Assembly: GCA_013433145.1 (NCBI GenBank)
Contig: CM024173.1
Span: 6,322,322 to 6,386,321, forward strand
Origin: Ascaris suum
Taxonomy: Eukaryota > Nematoda > Chromadorea > Rhabditida > Ascarididae
Direction of reading: 5' to 3'
DNA: 64,000 nucleotides
The stretch's first letter is position 1; each line of letters opens with the position of its first letter. The position numbers and the translations under genes are program-made. The notes beneath the pieces are model-generated. The model saw only the letters and a program-made list of their open reading frames with translations, was not told where the DNA came from and did not search any database. Positions 1 through 64,000 of this stretch are shown here, piece after piece.

Positions 1-1355
1 GTGTTTTTGAAGAAAATCCACGTGGTATGAGTTTATCGTGTGTCGCGGAATCTGTTCGCGAGTGAGGACACCCTCAATGTGTCGAGTGTGCTACGAGTAT
101 TCGTATATGAACAGATAACTTCCTGTTTGCACTATCACGCACCGAATCGTTAACTCAGCCAGCATGGCCTACTTTCTAGTATTCAGTACTGGCAGAGCTG
201 GAGGTGAAAAGAAGCATAACTGCTAAAGGGAATTTAAAATCAGGTCATTTCTTTTTAGAAGGTTTAAATTTCTCGAACCTTTTTCAAGTTTCATCCACCC
301 ACAAATATTTTTCAATCCTTGCGTAATCCAGGCAATTAATATCATTTTCGCTGAACGACCTTCTACGTTCAGTGTGCCGCTGTTACAGGAAACTGGAGCA
401 TTGAAAAATTTTAAACGTGGATTAGAAGGTTCGAGTTGCAACTTCGCTTGTGAACTCCGACATTTCAGAGAGAATCAGAGAGCAATGAACGTTAGTGAAT
501 CTCACTTTGAACACTGCTCACATTCAATTAAAACGTGAAAGGGTTGTTTCGCATGTTCGATTTGTTCATTTTCTCATAAAAGAATGCAAATACTCAAATT
601 GTGCCAACTCCTATGTCGCTCTTCTCTACTAATACTGTTGCTTATAATTCGTGATTTTGTAATTATTATTTTTGCTTCCATTAAACCTACTGGACAACAT
701 TTACCATTGTATTCTCGGACTTAAACCTAACATTAAACCTTAAAAAAGGAGGCAAAAAAATTAGGGCAAGACACTCGAAATGGTGGGAAATATGAAATCA
801 CTCACATCTTCAGAAGCCTAAAATTTGCTTTTCAAAAAATTATCCCATATTTAATCATTCTTGGAAATCATCATGTGACATTCTATTGAATAACTATAAA
901 AGCAATCTCACCTCACTTCCTGCAACAAAAGCCATTCTACTCAATAATAAATGAGATGCAGCGGGCATTTCAAAACCCCCATTAGGGCCGGATTTCGCTC
1001 GTGGATATTGCATTTAAACGATAGAAGTCAAGCATACTCACATTCTTCGAGTAAAGTTAAAAATTGAAAGTGTTGTGCACTTTTATGCGGTTCGACAAGT
1101 GTTGGCCGGCGGTCGCTTGATTCCACTGCGAATGTTGCCTAAATTTCGCCCTTTGAGCGCCGCAATTTTTTTTTAAATTTGGAAACATATTCAGAAACTT
1201 CACAGCCAAAAACGTCTGAAAGTGCAATAAAAGCACCGAAATTTGTCCCGTTGTTAGGAGGGTGCAAGGGGAGGAAGAGAGAGGCGAAGGGGGAAGTGGG
1301 CACAAGCAAGAGCTAGTCAACATATGCTGGCAATGAAAAGTGATGCAACGCTTAC

Positions 1356-1446
1356 GATTGTGCGATGACTGTGCCTTCGTTGGTGGAGGTGATGCTGTAA
1401 GAACTTCCGCAGCGATGAGGGCAATCTTCAGAAGGAGCAGTTTCAT
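1356..1446 (-). CDS. Possible signal-peptide first exon of an unidentified minus-strand gene
   Basis: Read on the minus strand from 1446, an ATG opens a frame starting MKLLLLKIALIAAEVLTA, which has the charge-hydrophobic-small residue layout of a secretory signal peptide. It is followed by SPPPTKAQ. After 91 nt a strong donor-like GTAAGC appears (intron would start at 1355), so the exon would end with one nucleotide of the next codon. A second minus-strand open stretch at about 389-330, preceded by an acceptor-like TAACAG, could be a later exon, but its phase does not match, so the rest of the gene is not shown. It would run off the left edge. This may be chance; no homology is claimed. Confidence 0.25.
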
Positions 1447-4400
1447 AGGTGAACTGATAATGACGACACAAAAACAAACAATCTGAAATGAGCATTCGTC
1501 TAAATAGTAATTAAGGAAGAAAAGTGTTTTGCTGACAACGAAACAAATCTGCGCGCCTCAAAGACCGAATGAAAAGAGAGTCGCTTGTTTTAAAATAATA
1601 TAATTTCTACGCTAAAGTGATTGCTAATTATAGCAATTAACGTGGACACTCGGATATGCAATAATTAACTACCACATATATGAGCAACTTCATATAATCA
1701 TTCAACTAAGGGATAAATTTAAATCGATGCAGATCCGATAAAGACGTCTAAGAAGAACCTATTAAACGTCATTTATAAAAATCTCAAAATTATATCGTTG
1801 AAAATTTACATTCCGCTTGGCACAATTCCAAATTTCAATGAAGATTAACTGTTTTTGGTGCGTAATCACGTTATTTGAATAGACGAATTCAACACATTAC
1901 TTTAGCTGTAAATTCTGCCACTCATAAATCAAAAAAGAGATCAAAAAATGCAAATCGAATACTGAAAATAAAATAAAATGGCTGAAATGTGATAGAGGCA
2001 TTTTAGGTGCAAAAATGTGTCACCTGTGAATCGAGATGTAAATGCGTGATGGGTCACTTCATTATCTCATTGACCCCATCACCCGTTTCTATTGTTTTGT
2101 CATCACCTCTTTTGCAACGTTATCAATCAAATCAATCTCCGCACTTTTCCCCGTCTCTAATATGCACAGGTAAATAGTGAGTGGAAAAATTACTGAACTT
2201 TCAAGATGAGTTACATTAATTTGTATCTTAAGCCGGCTGGCAGCAAATATTCAGATTTTGATGTCGTTTTCTCGTCTAAATTAAGTATAGCAGTCGCTTA
2301 CCATTCGGATAAATCAACGACATTTCCTTCAAATAAGAGCATAAATGTTGGGAAATGAACGACTATGCATCGAAACACATTTCCCTAAATTTCCATATGG
2401 AGGTGGAAATAAGCTGGGCAAGTGAGCAGTGCACTTGCAATTATGTACACATAGCAACAAGCCCGTTTATTATTTGCTTTCGCAAATTTGTTGTAGAGAA
2501 GAGCATTATGAGAACGGCGTGTCTGTGGGCATGTTGCTGCGCGTCTGGCTGTCTGTCTGCGTGTCTGAATTGGGAATTAGTGACGCTACAGCGACGGAAT
2601 TTGATAGATACCACTTTCATGTTGATAATTTCAACGTTCAGCGTTGAAAATTCTAGACACTGAAATGTGGAAAGAACTGCGTGCATTCTATGCTGGTCGC
2701 TTCTCATTTTATAACGAATCAGTGCCGGGAAACAAGCCTTTTTGGGAACACTTCTATCAACGCCACGATTAACTAAATTATAAAAGCCTTAATCTATAGA
2801 ATCGCTATATGCTGCTAGTTTATGACACTCGGTTGTTCAAGTGAAAGAAGCGCAAAAGCGCGATTCGTATAGGTTCCTCTGACGCTCCTCTCAACTGTAT
2901 ATGATTGTTGCTGATGCAGTAATCCGGTAGTCGACCATCTTTAGAGTCATATTGAATACATAATTCGGCTCGCATTACACCTAACTGGATAACCAACATT
3001 GTCGATGCTAATTATGCATTTAAATAAGCGGACTGATCGGCAAATACAGGCAATTATATTGGCACTGATTGCATCTTATGCTTTGTGTTCTACCAACAAA
3101 TGAAGTAGCATAGAAGTAATATGGTCTGGTTTCAACCTCCCAGCTGGAAGTAAGTCACCTCGGAATTTGTTTTAAACTTGGTATACTACACTGCTGCAAT
3201 GACGCAGTAAAGCTGGGATAAAATTTGAGCTTGGTCTTACCCGTTTGTGAGTTCCTTTCGCGCAAACTGTTTATACTATGTTATTTGTGCACAATGAATC
3301 AAGCTCCCACAACCTGACCACCGGAAGTGCGAACCGGTGCAGAATGAGGACACCCATATGCACCGATATCCTGTGCCGACCACACGACCGAATAACAAGA
3401 GTCAGCAAAATTGCGTTTATGTGACCTGAAAGTTATCACGCGCAGGTGAAAAGGAAACTGCTATGACGCTGAACAGCGTGAGTAGAGAAGTTGCTAAAAT
3501 CCATGCAGTTTTTATCGTTTCATATAGATCCAGCTTGCTTTAAAAAACGCATGGCTTGAATTGTGAAGTGAATCGACTGCCATAACCAGGAATTCTGGAG
3601 GTGTCCGATTTCTCTGCTAAAGGCCACTTTGAATTGAGGATTCTGGCAGATTCTGTGGTCACCCAGCTTTACGGTAAAGGGAATTAAGCCCCTCTATATT
3701 CATTGTCTGTATCCATAATTGTTCATTGCTTCTTAATGTCTTCCGTAAACATGGTGTGCCCCATCCAGTTAAAGCGAACTGTTTGTAAATATAAGGGTTT
3801 TGGCAGATTTCATAGCCACCAAGCCTCAGGTCATGAAGAAGTTGAGTACATTCAGAATTCCGTATCGTGATGATCATTTTTCGTTCCTGCTTCAAGCCTT
3901 CCTATCTCGTGGCGGGAAATTCCATGTTGATTCTTGCACATGTCGTGAGCACGCTGCTCGACATGCATCACGATATTCCATCCCACTCGCTTCTGATAGC
4001 ACTCATATCATGGAAATGAAGAAACTAATAGCTGTTATTGCTGGAGCGTCTAGCCGGGACACGGTATTCTGCGTACGGAGTTTTGCAACCGTTCGCAACG
4101 GCATGCCAAACGCCTATATTCCTGGCAGGAGCGCATTGTTTACGGTCCTAGGTGGAGTTGTATCTCGACCGATCATTTCTTGCACAGGTTATGGACACCC
4201 AAAGAAGTGTTGCAAATTGGGCGTGGAGTTTTTTTCAGTAAAAAGTCGGTGAGGGTCAAGAACAATCTCTCACTTCACTTCACGGCTCGTCCAGCTGATT
4301 GATTTGAATAAAGGTGCTTTGCGCATACGTGCAGGTGTTTATGTTAATAGGTGAAAATACGAAAGCATCTATCACGTAGCCTTCCTGATATGCTTTTCCA

Positions 4401-4506
4401 CCTGTCTTCATCGTGTTCTGTTTATTTCGATAACATGTTTTCGGAGTGAATACTTTGCGTTCTTTTGTGGAATTTCTTTTGCGATCGAGTTCACAAACTG
4501 TCCTTC

Positions 4507-4514
4507 CAGAAACG
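4507..4514 (+). promoter_or_regulatory. Acceptor-like site just upstream of LANCL A start codon
   Basis: The sequence TCCTTCCAG ends at 4509, only five bases before the ATG at 4515, with pyrimidine-rich sequence before it. In nematodes a 3' splice site this close to the start codon is typical of spliced-leader trans-splicing. It could equally be the acceptor of an ordinary 5' UTR intron. Nothing here shows which. Confidence 0.35.
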
Positions 4515-10882
<6,368 letters not shown>

Positions 10883-12611
10883 ATACGCCACCGCTAAAGT
10901 GCCACATAAGAGCTGCTTCAGTGCAGGACGATGTCTGTGGTTGGTGCCCTTCAATGGGCTCATTGTATATGAAATTCCTGCGACAACCAAAGCTGCGTTG
11001 CAAGGTGGCGTTACTTCCGCTATCTTCAAGGGTGGAGTCGTCGTAATGCCTTCGAGCATGCCGCTTAAGCAACCCTGTCATCATGAGAAAAGCTTTTCAG
11101 GGGCCCATCCAAGTTCGTGCGATTCCAACCTACGCCGATTCCTCTCAGTTTTCACCAATGATTGCTCATCTTGCATGTGTGGCAGGTGGCCTTGCACCCG
11201 CCGTCCCCATAGGAAGGAGGCCTTTTCAGGCAGCCATATGATACCTCTTCCTCGAGAGGGAAGTTTTTTCAGCGTGTTGGGAGATTCCTGTCTCGGTAGA
11301 TACGCTAACGGAAAGCACTGCACTCTGCGTCAGCATATTTCTTAGAAACACTTCTACCAGAGAGCGCTTATCGTTTAGTTGTCCACTTTATTTAGCATCC
11401 CTACTGCAACAAGGGGAGACAGGATGTCGTGGAATGTGCGTTCTGCAGAATCCTCGCACCTATCGAAGAACACACTCACGTGTGGCGGGAGGGAGAGGGC
11501 GAAAACGCCAGCCTCGTCTCACGTCCAATCACTCCCTATGATGAGACACCGGAATGGCCTCTGAGTGTGAATTCATTGAACTGTCATGTTCTTGTTGCAG
11601 TTGTGTTTGTGCTGTAACTATTGTAGGAGTATTGATTGAGGAAGGTTTGCGAGCAAGAGTTTCGTTGGTGCAAAATGCCGTCGCTGTTGATAAATATGTT
11701 CCGGCGTGGAACATTTTGCTTTTGACGTCCTGCACTTATAAATGTGGTTTCTATAAAGAGATTAATCTCTGCAGTATTTCTACCGTTATTTGTCGGTAGG
11801 TATCATTGAGGAACGTTGACTGTGGCTGTGCGTTTCCATCGTTTCATTCGAGTTTTTATTCCTCATTGTTATGCAGTATTTTATGCGTCGTTCATTTTGT
11901 ATGTCTCGCGAATGATTTAGCATTTCAATCCTTGTCCGATTGTCTTCTGTATTAAAATTTCTGACGAAAGAGCACGCCGTAAATGAATTGTGTCCTTGCT
12001 GTGGCAAGGAAGCAGAGAGATTAGACAGAGATTTGTTCTCCTGCTGATGAGATGTTTGGGATGTGTCAGGATTCGAGCAGATTGCTGCCTTTAAATAAAA
12101 GCTTCAAACAGTGATCCTCACTCTTGTTCATGCTGGTCGTATTCTTCGACTCACCTGCTTATTACTGTTGCGATAAAAACTGAGACGGAAAAAGATTCAC
12201 TCTGTGGGTACGGAGATTCAGAAATTGAGAAGCGGTCGATCTTCCTGCGGCGAACATAGAGTGTTTGCTGATAAGTTAAAAAATCATTCTTAACATATGA
12301 CGGACATTTGCTTTGAGAGCGCAGATAATAGGAAGAGGTGGTTGTGCAAACACCCGAAATACCGGGACGGCAAATTCGTTTGCATCTTCATATCGTTTGT
12401 GTTTTCATGGTTTTAAAGTGATCGCAACTGTAGCTATGAAATATGTGGATTGCCGAATCATGCTTCGTTCCGCTTGGTTGCGTTAGCGTTAGAATGTTTC
12501 TTGAATTTGTTTGAGGAGAACGAGGATTCGAAAGATGTCACGATGTGTTTTTTGAAATCGCTCTTTCAAAATTGCAGTAGTCGCTCGAGTTCAGGCAAGC
12601 AGAGTTTAAGC
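10883..12611. other. Intergenic region between the two LANCL genes
   Basis: This contains the 3' UTR of gene A and the promoter of gene B. A possible polyadenylation signal AATAAA lies at 12094-12099, far from the stop, so either the UTR is long or an unlisted variant signal is used. Open frames here (for example 10860-11345 +) overlap the end of exon 7 in another frame and have no recognisable features. An acceptor-like TTTCAAAATTGCAG ends at 12577, 34 bases before the gene B ATG, and may be a trans-splice or 5' UTR acceptor. Confidence 0.5.
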
Positions 12612-19976
<7,365 letters not shown>

Positions 19977-20994
19977 TTCCGAGTTGCGTGTATTCTCTTG
20001 AGTAAACTATTGTGTTTCTAGTTTTATGGTTTCGCGCTTTTTAACGGCTACCTACTTACTTTACTCTAAAGTTTGTTGAGCCACTCATCGTCTGTACGGG
20101 AATATGATGAAAACGTTGTAAAAGGCAAGACCTATATAGTTCAAGTGCATTGCTTTCTGTTTTGAGGATAGCCTGTTTTGCAGTAGTTCGTGGTAGTGAG
20201 GGTTGTTCAACATGCAGATAATTTAACAGGTTCTGCGGTTCACCGCTGTAAAAATATTTCGAAAGTCACATGTCGATCACATCTGATTTCATTATGGTAT
20301 CCCACATGCGATGTTTTGTTGTTAATATTTGCGACTGCGCGATTCGAAACCATTTTCTGAGAGGAGGTAAACGTGATGAAATCGCATGATTGTTTTAAAA
20401 ATCGCGATTTTTTCCGAGACGATGAATGTACAGGTGTTGATGAATAAGTTCTCCACATTAGCCAGCGTCCATGCGATGTGTAAATGAGATGGATCATCGA
20501 TAGAACAGCATGCAGTAAAAGATGAAGTTTTGTGATGAGGTCACGAACGGCAGGACTTTATCTTCTTCGTGAAAGCGAAAGGAATAATTGGAGGTGAAAC
20601 ACCACACGGATACATTTAACGTTTTGTGTATCGTTAAAAAGGACGACGACAATAAACTGCAATGCGACCGTTGTTATTCCTTGTCGACCGTTTCATAGCA
20701 TTATGCCACGTTGGGCAATGTTGGGATGTGTGCTTGCTAAGGACAATAGCAATTTAAGTATGCATCCATTACGGCGGTTTCTGGAAAATGGCTTGTTTCG
20801 CTGCGAAGCTCGTTGCTAAGGGGAATGTTTGTTTCTGTTCGAAAAAGATTTTTCTGCTTTCATTCCTACTAGGCAACCTCCAGTTATATCTTTGTCATGC
20901 ACAAGGGGAGTGACTTCACTCCGAAGAGATCTTCACAGTCTTATTCGTTGATGTGTCCTCTCCAACACAACCACGTAGTCAGTCAGTGAGAAGA
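19977..20994. other. Intergenic region upstream of the polycystin gene
   Basis: This holds the 3' UTR of LANCL gene B, with AATAAA at 20651-20656, and then the probable promoter of the polycystin gene. No coding frame with recognisable features is present. I could not identify a convincing cis element such as an X-box for ciliary genes by eye. Confidence 0.45.

Positions 20995-64000
<43,006 letters not shown>

Larger units (their letters stand above)
1..4514. other. Left flank, largely non-coding
   Basis: I see no recognisable gene here apart from a weak minus-strand exon candidate described separately. Open frames on both strands are short, have no recognisable family motifs and overlap one another. 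A 150-codon + strand frame at 3800-4252 does not begin with ATG and shows no known domain. A pyrimidine-rich stretch (4700-4740) and similar simple tracts lie in the first intron just downstream. This flank probably holds the promoter of LANCL gene A, but no core promoter element can be assigned with confidence. Confidence 0.5.

Noticed and set aside
3800..4252. 150-codon + strand open frame upstream of LANCL A
   Set aside because: It has no ATG at its start, no recognisable domain, no convincing splice boundaries, and overlaps a minus-strand frame; likely chance.

Overview
The window reads as animal nuclear DNA, most likely from a nematode. Genes are split into short exons (about 80-230 nt) by introns of 200-2000 nt. 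Most acceptors are TTTCAG/TTGCAG-like. No bacterial operon, CRISPR array or rRNA is visible, and I found no convincing tRNA by eye. The long introns and the Ser/Thr-rich LOV-1-like gene would fit a clade V or ascaridid-type nematode, but the species cannot be fixed from sequence alone.

Layout, all secure genes on the + strand. (1) 1-4514: mostly non-coding, with one weak minus-strand signal-peptide exon candidate. (2) 4515-10882: LanC-like (LANCL) gene A, 7 exons, 411 aa. (3) 10883-12611: intergenic. (4) 12612-19976: LANCL gene B, 7 exons, 413 aa, with the same exon phases as A and so a tandem duplicate. (5) 19977-20994: intergenic. (6) 20995 to beyond 64000: one very large gene of the polycystin-1/LOV-1 family. 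It starts with a signal-peptide exon, then a 7.7-kb Thr/Ser-rich mucin-like exon carrying tandem repeats. About 35 small exons follow, encoding a REJ-like segment, a GAIN-like region with a GPS cleavage motif (C-LSNHLT-TF), TM1, a PLAT domain, and TM2 to TM6. The polycystin (TOP) domain and the pore end lie beyond the right edge.

Most joins were tested by reading-frame phase. Long chains fit without forcing: 32101-34465, 34856-37032, 39636-44849, 48535-52680, 52843-56289 and 58314-62775. A few joins do not fit and are flagged as probable missing exons. The two families are not known to act together. LANCL proteins are cytosolic zinc enzymes that add glutathione to dehydroamino acids; LOV-1/polycystin-1 is a ciliary membrane receptor or channel subunit. 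Their adjacency looks positional. The most unusual content is the mucin minisatellite in the polycystin exon, the LANCL duplication, the repeated use of AAG acceptors, and a (TA)n tract in the intron between the GPS and TM1.
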